A DNA stretch of 64,000 nt from an uncultured Flavobacterium sp. (GTDB lineage Bacteria > Bacteroidota > Bacteroidia > Flavobacteriales > Flavobacteriaceae): positions 104,775 to 168,774 of the forward strand of contig NZ_OY730248.1 in assembly GCF_963422545.1 (NCBI RefSeq), read 5' to 3'. The position numbers were made by a program, and so were the translations under genes. Under the pieces are notes generated by a model. It saw only the letters and a list, made by a program, of their open reading frames with translations, had not been told where the DNA came from and did not search any database. This document shows, one piece after another, positions 1-7,270 of this stretch (position 1 is the stretch's first letter; each line of letters starts with the position of its first letter).

Positions 1-1
1 T

Positions 2-604
2 GAAAGCTTAAACTTGTTTCTAAAACCCCTTTTGATTCCTGTACTAAGTTTTGAGGTCTATTTTTATCGAAAGTTTCCCTCAAAAAATACGCTTTTAATC
101 GCCTTATTATTCTCTTGGATCGGTGATGTAATTTTACTCTTTACTGATATTGCCGAGATCTATTTTATTCTTGGATTAGTCGCTTTCCTAATCTCTCATA
201 TAACGTACTGTATACTTTTTAACAAACAAATTAAGGGCGAAATCAAAAGAAATACTCTTCTTTTTGGAATTGGAAGTGTTTTAATTGCTTGTTATTTAAT
301 CGGAATGCTTTCGGTTTTATTGCCTTCTTTAGGCGATTTAAGAATTCCGGTAATTGTTTATGCTTCTGTAATTTCAATCATGCTTTTGTTTGCTTTTAAT
401 GGTTTTCTTATTTGGAAAAAACCAGGTAACTCGTATGTTTTTCTTGGCGCGATTGTATTTGTTCTTTCAGATAGTATTTTGGCTGTAAATAAATTTTATA
501 AACCAATCGAAAAAAGTTCCTTTTTTATTATGCTGACGTATCTTGTGGCACAATATCTGATTGTGGTTGGTATACTAAAACTGAATCCGAAGAAAGTAGA
601 ATAG
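2..604 (+). CDS. YhhN/TMEM86 family membrane protein (lysoplasmalogenase-like), 5' partial
   Basis: The reading frame is open to the left window edge, so the true start lies outside. A TTG at 14 is the first possible start inside. The protein is almost entirely hydrophobic, with about seven to eight predicted membrane segments and short charged loops. The pattern SWIGDVILLF near the N-terminus and VFVLSDSILAVNKF near residue 150 matches the YhhN family, where two conserved Asp residues lie in membrane helices. Characterised relatives (TMEM86) hydrolyse the vinyl-ether bond of lysoplasmalogens. Whether this bacterial copy does so is not shown by the sequence. It stands alone on the plus strand. 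Confidence 0.8.
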   Translation, partial: ESLNLFLKPLLIPVLSFEVYFYRKFPSKNTLLIALLFSWIGDVILLFTDIAEIYFILGLVAFLISHITYCILFNKQIKGEIKRNTLLFGIGSVLIACYLIGMLSVLLPSLGDLRIPVIVYASVISIMLLFAFNGFLIWKKPGNSYVFLGAIVFVLSDSILAVNKFYKPIEKSSFFIMLTYLVAQYLIVVGILKLNPKKVE

Positions 605-640
605 CCCACGGATGTTCCTGATTAAATAGATTTGTGCTGT

Positions 641-712
641 TTTTTTGCACGCAGATTTAACAGATTTAGCAGATTTTTTAATCTTGTTAATTCTTTAATC
701 TGTGGCAAAAAA
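641..712. repeat. Intergenic element with TTTTTTGC / GTGGCAAAA ends (CAGATT type)
   Basis: The stretch starts with a T-run and GCACGCAGATTTAAC, repeats the hexamer CAGATT three times, then turns into the opposite orientation (AATCTGTGGCAAAAAA). The ends are near-complementary, so the whole unit can fold. Similar bounded units lie at 33842-34035, 40295-40379, 55682-55797 and 56563-56650. Confidence 0.6.
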
Positions 713-723
713 CATTTTAGATT

Positions 724-731
724 TATATTTG
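724..731 (+). promoter_or_regulatory. Candidate -7 promoter element TATATTTG
   Basis: This is a perfect match to the Bacteroidota -7 consensus TAnnTTTG, 21 bases upstream of the lipoprotein start at 753. No clear -33 TTG was found at the right distance. Confidence 0.5.
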
Positions 732-752
732 TACTATATAATACCATAAGCC

Positions 753-1205
753 ATGAAAAAAATAGCCCTTTTTATCCTTTTCCTTATTACAGCAACTTCA
801 TGCATAAGTACAAAATCTACTTTAAAAAATGTAGATGATAATGCTCCTGATTTAGTTTTGAAAAGAGACAATACATTTGCCATTACTCTTTTTAGTAAAG
901 ACAAAAAATACGGTTACGATCCTGATTATCCTATCAATATTTTCTATAGAAATACAACCGATGAAGCTTTGAACGAAACCCGTTTTTTAAATGCTCTTGC
1001 CGGACCAAACGGCGAAAAAATAACGTATAAACGACTAGAAACCTGTTGTCCTTTTCCGACCAAAAGAAGTAATATGGGCGCTGGTTTTTTAAATGTTTAC
1101 GAATTAAGATGGGAAGGTCAAAAGAAACCTATTACTCTTTATTTGAATATTTATGAAAAAGGCATTCTAATGGTTCCAATGGGATTGGGTTTGAAGAAGG
1201 AATAG
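753..1205 (+). CDS. Small lipoprotein of unknown function
   Basis: A 150-residue protein with a classic lipoprotein signal: basic start MKKIA, hydrophobic stretch, then the lipobox ending at Cys17 (TATSC). The mature part looks beta-rich and has a conspicuous Cys-Cys pair (ETCCPFP, about residues 97-98). I recognise it as a widespread flavobacterial family. From memory, database copies often carry the name '2-dehydro-3-deoxyphosphooctonate aldolase', probably because the gene sits near kdsA (here about 1 kb downstream). Nothing in the sequence supports aldolase activity; it lacks every KdsA motif. It is likely anchored in the cell envelope. Confidence 0.75.
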   Translation: MKKIALFILFLITATSCISTKSTLKNVDDNAPDLVLKRDNTFAITLFSKDKKYGYDPDYPINIFYRNTTDEALNETRFLNALAGPNGEKITYKRLETCCPFPTKRSNMGAGFLNVYELRWEGQKKPITLYLNIYEKGILMVPMGLGLKKE

Positions 1206-1225
1206 TTTTATTAATTTGATTACGG

Positions 1226-1260
1226 GCACGAGCGAGACGCTCGCGCTAGCGATGACAGGG
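1226..1260. repeat. GC-rich hairpin repeat
   Basis: The stretch contains CGAGCGAGACGCTCG, a short hairpin, followed by CGCTAGCG. It stands out in AT-rich DNA. The same unit recurs as an inverted pair at 53455-53479 and 53522-53546. Confidence 0.55.
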
Positions 1261-1311
1261 AACCATGAGTAATAAAAATTATTTTGTATGTAAATTTCAC
1301 ATAGTTTAAAT

Positions 1312-1533
1312 ATGGATAGCACATATATTTTTTATCTAAATGATTCTATAAAAGAATTAATAAGATTAGCACAAGAAACCAAAAAAGGTGATTTATTTAA
1401 TGATGGAATTTTGTTTGGGTACTATTCATCAATAAGTTTACTTCTTAATCAAGCTGAAAGCTTTAATATATCTAATCAACTAGATGGAGAAATTAAAAAC
1501 TTTAATCCTGAAACTTTATTAATAAAGGACTAA
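1312..1533 (+). CDS. Small hypothetical protein
   Basis: A 73-residue acidic, probably helical protein with no signal peptide or membrane segment. I do not recognise a family. The ATG at 1312 is preceded by AT-rich DNA without a clear promoter. Amphipathic spacing (KELIRLAQETKKG) fits a small cytoplasmic protein. Its separation from neighbours and its size leave some doubt that it is expressed. Confidence 0.45.
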   Translation: MDSTYIFYLNDSIKELIRLAQETKKGDLFNDGILFGYYSSISLLLNQAESFNISNQLDGEIKNFNPETLLIKD

Positions 1534-1627
1534 ATTTAAATACTGTATTAATATTCTTTCGCGAGCGCGATCGGAAGATTTAAAAAAAAGAAAAGTTTAA
1601 TCGAAGTAATTAGTATAAACTAGATTT

Positions 1628-1948
1628 ATGTACGGAACATCTCCATTAATTTTAATTATTTTACCCTTAATTTTTCAGCTTATATTTGGTCGAAAAGCAA
1701 TTGCCGAGTCCATTTCTTTAAAATTTAGAACTGTCTGTTTAATTAGTTTTATCTCGCAAATAGTATTGTCTATAATGGCTTTTTATGTTGCTTCCTATAA
1801 TTTTAATCAATATCTAGAACAAAATCCTAATTCCTTTAGATGTGGTATGGGATTCCTTGGTCTAATTGTGTTATCTCTTCTTCTAACTTTTATTCTCGTA
1901 GTTGTTGTAATCATACAATACTTCATCAAAAGGTCTTACGAAAAGTAG
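1628..1948 (+). CDS. Small membrane protein of unknown function
   Basis: A 106-residue protein with three predicted membrane helices: near residues 4-20, 35-57 and 75-98. It ends in a short basic tail (KRSYEK). No conserved enzyme motif was seen. The gene is followed 16 bases later by a good intrinsic terminator, which supports it being a real transcribed unit. Confidence 0.6.
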   Translation: MYGTSPLILIILPLIFQLIFGRKAIAESISLKFRTVCLISFISQIVLSIMAFYVASYNFNQYLEQNPNSFRCGMGFLGLIVLSLLLTFILVVVVIIQYFIKRSYEK

Positions 1949-1963
1949 TAATGTAAATCAAAC

Positions 1964-1989
1964 AACGAGGTTTTGTAGACCTCGTTTTC
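1964..1989 (+). terminator. Intrinsic terminator
   Basis: The stem AACGAGGT / ACCTCGTT has a 7-base loop and is followed by a short T-rich run. It lies just after the small membrane protein gene. Confidence 0.6.
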
Positions 1990-2052
1990 AAATTCTAATG
2001 GGAAATATTACCCACTAATTTTCTTAAAAGAACTATAATTCCACAACACTTC

Positions 2053-2196
2053 TAGCCCTGATAGAAGCGAAAATCCTTTTTTGAGAAAGCCTGTTTTTTC
2101 TGGTTTTTGCAGAGCGACCGGAGGAAGCTCCTGCAAGTGCCAAGAAAAAAAGGGTTTAGAGAAAAAGATTACAGCGGATAGCAGGATTAGCTTCTT
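2053..2196 (+). repeat. Structured intergenic element, copy A (possible flavo-1-like RNA)
   Basis: The element opens with TAGCCCTGATAGAAGCG and AATCCTTTTTT, has a long variable middle that can fold, and closes with AAAAAGATTACAGCGGATAGC then AGGATTAGCTTCTT. Copies B (31260-31340) and C (44242-44320), both on the minus strand, share these boxes, and D (53591-53640) is a short version. The complementary AATCC...GGATT boxes suggest a conserved RNA fold. It may be the flavo-1 motif of Rfam, but I could not check this. The gap 1949-2266 holds only this, the terminator and the kdsA promoter. Confidence 0.6.
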
Positions 2197-2238
2197 AAAA
2201 AAAACTTAAATCTTAATCTGCTATTCATAAATCATAAC

Positions 2239-2246
2239 TACCTTTG
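2239..2246 (+). promoter_or_regulatory. Candidate -7 promoter element TACCTTTG of kdsA
   Basis: This is a perfect TAnnTTTG match 20 bases upstream of the kdsA start, giving a short leader. The -33 region holds only a weak CTG near 2218. Confidence 0.55.
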
Positions 2247-2266
2247 CACTGTCAAAAAATCATATT

Positions 2267-3085
2267 ATGAACATACAACATATTCCTCAAATTAAGCATA
2301 CTGATAGTGGGAATTTCTTTTTATTGGCGGGACCTTGCGCTATTGAAGGAGAAGAAATGGCTCTCAGAATTGCTGAAAAATTAGTTGGTATTACCGACAA
2401 ACTTCAGATTCCTTATGTATTTAAAGGATCGTTTAAAAAAGCCAATCGCTCGAGAATTGATAGTTTTTCCGGAATTGGTGACGAAAAAGCATTAAAAATT
2501 TTAAGAAAAGTTTCTGAAACTTTTCACATTCCAACTGTAACAGATATTCATACTAATGAAGATGCTGATATGGCTGCACAATACGTTGATGTATTGCAGA
2601 TTCCTGCATTTCTTGTTCGTCAGACTGACCTTGTTGTGGCAGCTGCAAATACCGGAAAAGTGGTGAATTTGAAAAAAGGACAATTTATGAGTCCGGAAAG
2701 CATGAAACATGCTGTTCAAAAAGTACTGGATTGCCATAACGAGAATGTAATGATTACTGATCGTGGTACTATGTTTGGTTACCAGGACATGATTGTTGAT
2801 TATAGAGGAATTCCTACTTTGCAACAATATGCTTCTACGGTTCTTGATGTAACGCACTCGTTGCAACAACCTAACCAAACTACAGGTGTTACAGGCGGAA
2901 GACCTGATATGATTGAAACTGTTGCCAAAGCGGGAATTGCTGTAGGTGTTGATGGTATTTTTATCGAAACTCATTTTGATCCTGCTAATGCAAAAAGCGA
3001 TGGCGCTAACATGCTTCATTTGGACTATTTTGAAGATCTAATGACGAAGTTGGTTGCTATTAGAAAAACAGTTAACTCATTTTAA
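2267..3085 (+). CDS. kdsA: 3-deoxy-8-phosphooctulonate synthase (Kdo-8-phosphate synthase)
   Basis: The 272-residue enzyme condenses phosphoenolpyruvate with arabinose-5-phosphate to give Kdo-8-phosphate, a precursor of the LPS inner core. The family motifs are present: LLAGPCAIEGEE near residue 19, VFKGSFKKANRS, TDIHT, LQIPAFLVRQTDL, and a C-terminal FIETHFDPANAKSDG. Cys24 in AGPC replaces the Asn found in the E. coli enzyme. In the characterised Aquifex-type enzymes this Cys, with a later His, Glu and Asp, binds a metal. This copy is therefore predicted to be metal-dependent. Length is normal. The next gene starts 19 bases downstream and may be co-transcribed. Confidence 0.95.
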   Translation: MNIQHIPQIKHTDSGNFFLLAGPCAIEGEEMALRIAEKLVGITDKLQIPYVFKGSFKKANRSRIDSFSGIGDEKALKILRKVSETFHIPTVTDIHTNEDADMAAQYVDVLQIPAFLVRQTDLVVAAANTGKVVNLKKGQFMSPESMKHAVQKVLDCHNENVMITDRGTMFGYQDMIVDYRGIPTLQQYASTVLDVTHSLQQPNQTTGVTGGRPDMIETVAKAGIAVGVDGIFIETHFDPANAKSDGANMLHLDYFEDLMTKLVAIRKTVNSF

Positions 3086-3104
3086 ATTTAATACATTACG
3101 TTCA

Positions 3105-4013
3105 TTGAAAACTAAATTTTTATTTTTCGCCTTATTGTGTTTTTCATTAAACACTTTTGCACAGGAACAAATCGCTGTAGAAAGATACACAGCACATAAT
3201 AAAGGAAAATTCTTCATTTCATGGGGTGGTAATAGAGACAGTTACACTAAATCTGATGTAAATTTCAGAGGTAAGGATTACAACTTTACAGTTGCGGACA
3301 TGAAAGCTCATGATAAACCAAAAGGATATCATATTGATTATGTAAATCCGGCAAACATGACGATTCCACAGACTAATTTTAGAATGGGATATTTCTTTAA
3401 CGACCACTACAGCGTTGCTATTGGTTGGGATCACATGAAGTATGTGATGACTCAGGATCAAACAGCTAATGTTACTGGTTATATTAATTTACCTGCTGAT
3501 CAAAGTGGATCTTTTTACAACGGCGTTTATAATAATACACCGGTAGATATGTCTCAACATGGTGCTATAGAAGGTGGTTATGAGAAAGGTGCTGTTCAGC
3601 CAAGTATTCCTCCTGCTTTTTTAATGTACGAACACACAGATGGTTTGAACTATATTAATACTGAGGTTTCAAGACATGACGATATTTCGAAATTGTTTGG
3701 TTTACCAAATACAGATAAAGTTCAGATTAACTTAACAGAAGGTTTAGGTGCCGGAGTTTTATACCCAAAAACAAATACTACTTTGTTAGGAATGGCACGT
3801 CATGATGATTTCCATATTTCTGGTTTTGGCGTTTCTGCAAAAGCTGGGATCAACTTTACTTTCTTTAAATATTTTTACCTTCAAGGTGAGTTAAAAGGAG
3901 GTTATATCGATATGAAAGATATCAGAACTACTGTTAGCAACGATGATAAAGCTACACAGCATTTCTTATTTTTACAAAGAATTATTGCTGTGGGGGGAAT
4001 TTTCAGAATCTAA
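3105..4013 (+). CDS. Secreted protein, probable outer-membrane beta-barrel
   Basis: The frame is open from 3054, but that would overlap kdsA and put 17 extra residues before the signal peptide. A TTG at 3105 gives a clean Sec signal (KTKFLFFALLCFSLNTFAQ) and a 302-residue product. Repeating amphipathic strands with aromatic residues (FRMGYFFNDHYSVAIGWDHM; FFKYFYLQGELKGGYIDM) and the C-terminal ending AVGGIFRI fit an outer-membrane barrel. I do not recognise its substrate. The short gap to kdsA suggests linkage with envelope synthesis. The TTG start is inference. Confidence 0.75.
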   Translation: MKTKFLFFALLCFSLNTFAQEQIAVERYTAHNKGKFFISWGGNRDSYTKSDVNFRGKDYNFTVADMKAHDKPKGYHIDYVNPANMTIPQTNFRMGYFFNDHYSVAIGWDHMKYVMTQDQTANVTGYINLPADQSGSFYNGVYNNTPVDMSQHGAIEGGYEKGAVQPSIPPAFLMYEHTDGLNYINTEVSRHDDISKLFGLPNTDKVQINLTEGLGAGVLYPKTNTTLLGMARHDDFHISGFGVSAKAGINFTFFKYFYLQGELKGGYIDMKDIRTTVSNDDKATQHFLFLQRIIAVGGIFRI

Positions 4014-4033
4014 TATTTCTTAAAAAATAGTTT

Positions 4034-4070
4034 AAAAAATAGCTATCATTTATTTGGTAGCTATTTTTTT
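4034..4070 (+). terminator. Intrinsic terminator
   Basis: The stem AATAGCTA(T)C / G(G)TAGCTATT has an AT-rich loop and is followed by a run of seven or more T. It ends the kdsA transcription unit. Confidence 0.75.
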
Positions 4071-4074
4071 TATG

Positions 4075-4103
4075 TTTTACTTTGTATTTCAAAGTTCTTT
4101 TAA
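4075..4103 (+). promoter_or_regulatory. Shared upstream repeat, copy 1 (palindrome CTTTGnATTTCAAAG)
   Basis: This 29-nt block matches 4923-4951 at 26 positions. It contains the near-palindrome CTTTGTATTTCAAAG at 4080-4094 and a -7-like TTACTTTG. It precedes the YiiX-like gene. A shared promoter with operator is the simplest reading. Confidence 0.5.
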
Positions 4104-4178
4104 CTTGTGTTAAATTATTTAAAAAAGATAATTGATATAAAGCTTAATAAAGTACTTTTAGAATTCAAAAATAAAAAG

Positions 4179-4865
4179 ATGAAAAAACAAAAATATCTGT
4201 TTCTGGGGATTACATTTCTGTTAAGTTTTGGCCTTGCTTTATTTGTTGCAATGTCTGTTTTTCCGAACAATCCGTTTTCGAAAACAAAGACAGAAAAAAC
4301 AGAAAATATCGTACAAACTAAACTTAAAGATGGTGATATTATTTTTCAAACTTCACAATCTCCTCAATGTGAAGCGGTAAGGATTGCGACTAATTCGAAA
4401 TTTTCTCATTGTGGAATTATCTATGATATAAACGGAAAATGGTTTGTTTTTGAAGCAGTTCAGCCGGTAAAATTGACTCCGTTTGATGAATGGATTCAGC
4501 ACGGAAAAGACAATAAATATGTTGTTAAGAGATTAAAAAATGCTGATCAGGTTTTGACTCCGATTGTTTTACAAAAGATGCAAAATTACAGCCAGCAGTT
4601 TGATGGAAAACAGTATGACGCTTATTTTGAATGGACCGATACAAAAATATATTGCTCTGAATTGGTCTGGAAAATATATAAAAATGCTGCTGGTATTGAA
4701 CTTTCGAAATTAAGACAATTGAAAGACTTTAATTTAACTGATGCGCGAGTTCAAAAAATATTAAAGGAAAGGTACGGTAATGATATTCCATTAGAGGAAA
4801 AAGTAGTCGCTCCTGTTGATCTTGCTGATTCGGACTTATTAAAAACTATTATAGACAACTATTAA
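4179..4865 (+). CDS. YiiX/YebB-like permuted papain-fold cysteine hydrolase
   Basis: A 228-residue protein with an N-terminal membrane anchor (about residues 6-28) and a catalytic domain in the periplasm or facing the outside. The NlpC/P60-like permuted order is visible: DGDIIFQ at 51-57, His77 in KFSHCGI, Glu92 and Cys159 in YCSELVWKIY. Cys159 and His77 are the expected catalytic pair. Relatives hydrolyse amide or thioester bonds in peptidoglycan or lipids; the substrate here is unknown. A longer frame begins with GTG at 4107, but the ATG at 4179 places the anchor at the N-terminus and is preferred. A terminator follows. Confidence 0.85.
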   Translation: MKKQKYLFLGITFLLSFGLALFVAMSVFPNNPFSKTKTEKTENIVQTKLKDGDIIFQTSQSPQCEAVRIATNSKFSHCGIIYDINGKWFVFEAVQPVKLTPFDEWIQHGKDNKYVVKRLKNADQVLTPIVLQKMQNYSQQFDGKQYDAYFEWTDTKIYCSELVWKIYKNAAGIELSKLRQLKDFNLTDARVQKILKERYGNDIPLEEKVVAPVDLADSDLLKTIIDNY

Positions 4866-4881
4866 GTTACTAAGAATTATC

Positions 4882-4915
4882 AAAAAAAGCTAATTCAGAA
4901 TAATTGGCTTTTTTA
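4882..4915 (+). terminator. Intrinsic terminator
   Basis: The stem GCTAATT / AATTGGC is flanked by A- and T-runs directly after the YiiX-like gene. Confidence 0.65.
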
Positions 4916-4922
4916 TTTATTA

Positions 4923-4951
4923 TTTTACTTTGAATTTCAAAGAACTTTTAA
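4923..4951 (+). promoter_or_regulatory. Shared upstream repeat, copy 2 (perfect palindrome CTTTGAATTTCAAAG)
   Basis: This is the second copy of the block at 4075-4103. Here the palindrome at 4928-4942 is perfect with 7-nt arms around one base. It ends 10 bases before the start of the Coq4-like gene. Confidence 0.5.
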
Positions 4952-4961
4952 TTTTAATTAT

Positions 4962-5414
4962 ATGAAAGATATCCTTGTAGAAAAGATGTATGAATGGACT
5001 AGAAAACCGTATCAAAAATATTTTAAGAAAAATACTCCATGGGAAATTGATCAATCCGAATTGTGCCACTATCCTAAAGAAAGTTTAGGATTTGGTTTAG
5101 GCACTTTTCTGGATAAAAATCATTTTGATATTCAGCCAAAACTCGAAGATCATGATATTATTCATGTTCTGACCAACACAGGAGTATCTGTTGTGGAGGA
5201 AATAGGAATGCAATATTATCTTTTGGGAAATGGCAAAAAAAGCCTGTATCAATTTGTAGTCATACTTTCGAGTGCTCCCTTTTATCTTAATCAATTCACT
5301 TATTTTTTGCAACAATACAAAAGAGGAAAGCAAGCACTTCCATTTTATTATCTGGATTTTTCAAAAATGCTATTTACTCCAATTCACTCTATTCAGGAAA
5401 CTTTTAAAATTTAA
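4962..5414 (+). CDS. Coq4-like family protein
   Basis: A 150-residue soluble protein, shorter than eukaryotic Coq4. It carries the family's zinc motif HDxxH-x11-E intact: His64-Asp65, His68 and Glu80, in LEDHDIIHVLTNTG. Coq4 acts in ubiquinone biosynthesis in eukaryotes and proteobacteria, recently as an oxidative decarboxylase. Flavobacteria make menaquinone rather than ubiquinone, so the pathway role here must differ or is unknown. The gene is followed after 4 bases by a small membrane protein, which suggests an operon, and shares its upstream repeat with the YiiX-like gene. Confidence 0.8.
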   Translation: MKDILVEKMYEWTRKPYQKYFKKNTPWEIDQSELCHYPKESLGFGLGTFLDKNHFDIQPKLEDHDIIHVLTNTGVSVVEEIGMQYYLLGNGKKSLYQFVVILSSAPFYLNQFTYFLQQYKRGKQALPFYYLDFSKMLFTPIHSIQETFKI

Positions 5415-5418
5415 GCTT

Positions 5419-5724
5419 ATGAAAACTATTATCGAAGAACCTTTTGAAGAAAAAAACGTCACCACATTAGCAGTTGGAACTCTTGTTATCAGCACAATTT
5501 TATTTATACTTTATATCGTTTCAAACGAAAGTCCAAATATTTTGGTTATTGCATGGCCCTTTGCATTTTCGGCAATACTTGTCAATCTAATCATGTTTAT
5601 TCATTTGGCAGATAATTTTATAAAACACCCAAATCAAAGAAAATATTTCCTCATCAAAATACTAATTTTGGTGGTCAATATTCCTATTGTGTATTTATAC
5701 TATACTATAGTAATGAAAATGTAG
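5419..5724 (+). CDS. Small three-helix membrane protein
   Basis: A 101-residue protein with three predicted membrane helices (about residues 18-38, 44-65 and 81-98). The frame stays open upstream to 5272 inside the Coq4-like gene, but the ATG at 5419 lies 4 bases after that gene's stop and is the natural start. No family motif was recognised. Tight coupling suggests that it works with the Coq4-like protein at the membrane. Confidence 0.65.
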   Translation: MKTIIEEPFEEKNVTTLAVGTLVISTILFILYIVSNESPNILVIAWPFAFSAILVNLIMFIHLADNFIKHPNQRKYFLIKILILVVNIPIVYLYYTIVMKM

Positions 5725-5731
5725 CATAAAA

Positions 5732-5759
5732 AAAGCCCTTCGATCTCTCGAAGGGCTTT
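5732..5759. terminator. Bidirectional terminator
   Basis: The 12-bp stem AAAGCCCTTCGA / TCGAAGGGCTTT has a 4-base loop and A/T runs on both sides. It lies between convergent genes and serves both. Confidence 0.85.
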
Positions 5760-5782
5760 AATTTTTTTATAAACTATTTTTA

Positions 5783-7174
5783 TTAATTCGTTGCAGTTGG
5801 AAGAACAATTCCGTTTTGATCTATTAAATACATTAATGTCGTCATTGTTGCTGCTCCAAGTTCTAATTCTCTTTTGTTTATAGCATCAAACTTGTCATTT
5901 GCAGCGTGATGATAATCAAAATAACGTTGTGAATCTGGCATTAAACCTGCTTTAACGATTGTTTTAGACGTTAAATGTTCGATATCTGACCCTGCGTGCC
6001 CTTTTACAAAACTATTTATAAAATAAGGCTCAAAAAAGTCTTTGTATCCTTGTATTTTTTTCAGGTTAGCATCATCAGATTCAAATGAAAATCCTCTTGG
6101 CGTAAATCCTCCTGAATCACTTTCTAAAGCAAAAATATGATTCTCTTTCTTTTCTTTTGAAACTTCTTCGTATTTAGCTCCGCCTTTTCCGCCGTTTTCT
6201 TCATTCATAAATAATACAACACGAATTGTATTTTTAGGCTTATAATTTAAGTTTTTAAGGATACGAACTACTTCCATACTTTGTACTACTCCTGCTCCAT
6301 CGTCATGAGAACCATCAGCAAGATCCCAAGAATCTAAATGACCTCCAACAACCATAATATTTTCCGGAGTTACTGTTCCTGTTAATTCTCCAATTACGTT
6401 GTGTGACAATACGTCTGGTAACGTCTGGCAAGATTGTTTGAAATAAAATTTCAGCCCTGGATTGTTTTTTAAAGATTTACTCAACAATTCTGCTCCGTTT
6501 GTACTTATTGCCGCTGCCGGAATATATTGCTCTTTTGGCAAATCTCCATAACTCTGATTTCCTGTATGAGGGAAATCATCTAATCGCAAACTTAAAGAAC
6601 GAACAATTGCACCAACTGCCCCTAGTTTTGCAGCTTCCTGAGCTCCGCTTCGTCTTTGATCTCCAGCTTCTGAATAAGACATAAAAGTTGGTATATTTTC
6701 AGGATCCATTGGCCTGTTGTAAAATACAATCTTACCTTTTACTTTATCTCCTAATTCTTTCAGTTCTTTTATGCTTTGTACTTCTATTACCTCAGCAGTA
6801 ATTCCTGTTTTAGGTGTTGCTATTGATGATCCTAAAGCGCAAATTGGCACTACAGTTTTTGTTTTATTATCTACAATATAAGCTGTTTCTTTTTCGCCAC
6901 GAACCCAATGCGGAACCATAACGTCTTGTAAATATACTTTGTCAAGTCCAAGCGTTTCCAGTTGTCTTTTGGTGTATTGAACTGCTTCTTCGGCACTTGC
7001 AGAACCTGACAAGCGGCTACCAATATCGTTTGATAAATATTCTAACCAAGTGTAACATTTTGCTTCGGTTAGGGCTTTTTTGTAAAATAATTTAATGTTT
7101 TTTTCATCGTTTGACTGTGCAAAAGATGTCAGGCCGTTTAAGGCTAAAACAGTTAAAAGAATTGTTTTTTTCAT
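5783..7174 (-). CDS. Secreted M28 family zinc peptidase (carboxypeptidase Q-like)
   Basis: A 463-residue protein with a Sec signal (MKKTILLTVLALNGLTSFAQ). Residues of about 110-250 form a protease-associated (PA) insert, and the C-terminal half is the M28 domain. The di-zinc ligands are visible: VGGHLDSWDLADGSHDDGAG (His, Asp), MNEENGG (catalytic and metal Glu), ALESDSGG (Asp) and DYHHAANDK (His). The layout matches the PGCP/carboxypeptidase Q group, which removes N-terminal residues from short peptides. It is the last minus-strand gene before the bidirectional terminator. It probably feeds amino acids from secreted proteolysis rather than taking part in the glycan locus upstream. Confidence 0.9.
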   Translation of the reverse strand: MKKTILLTVLALNGLTSFAQSNDEKNIKLFYKKALTEAKCYTWLEYLSNDIGSRLSGSASAEEAVQYTKRQLETLGLDKVYLQDVMVPHWVRGEKETAYIVDNKTKTVVPICALGSSIATPKTGITAEVIEVQSIKELKELGDKVKGKIVFYNRPMDPENIPTFMSYSEAGDQRRSGAQEAAKLGAVGAIVRSLSLRLDDFPHTGNQSYGDLPKEQYIPAAAISTNGAELLSKSLKNNPGLKFYFKQSCQTLPDVLSHNVIGELTGTVTPENIMVVGGHLDSWDLADGSHDDGAGVVQSMEVVRILKNLNYKPKNTIRVVLFMNEENGGKGGAKYEEVSKEKKENHIFALESDSGGFTPRGFSFESDDANLKKIQGYKDFFEPYFINSFVKGHAGSDIEHLTSKTIVKAGLMPDSQRYFDYHHAANDKFDAINKRELELGAATMTTLMYLIDQNGIVLPTATN

Positions 7175-7270
7175 GGGTTTATATAGCGTTTTGGGTTGTA
7201 TAACAAAGAAACAAAATTCTTTAGAACTGCGACAGATTTTTCACAACCTTTTCTTAAAATAAAACCAGAA

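Noticed and set aside
632..838. 68-codon frame overlapping the start of the lipoprotein gene
   Set aside because: It runs through repeat DNA and into the lipoprotein gene in another frame, and its composition is unlike a protein.
2501..3019. 172-codon open frame on the minus strand inside kdsA
   Set aside because: It is antisense to a fully conserved enzyme gene, with Cys/Ser/His-rich composition typical of a shadow frame.
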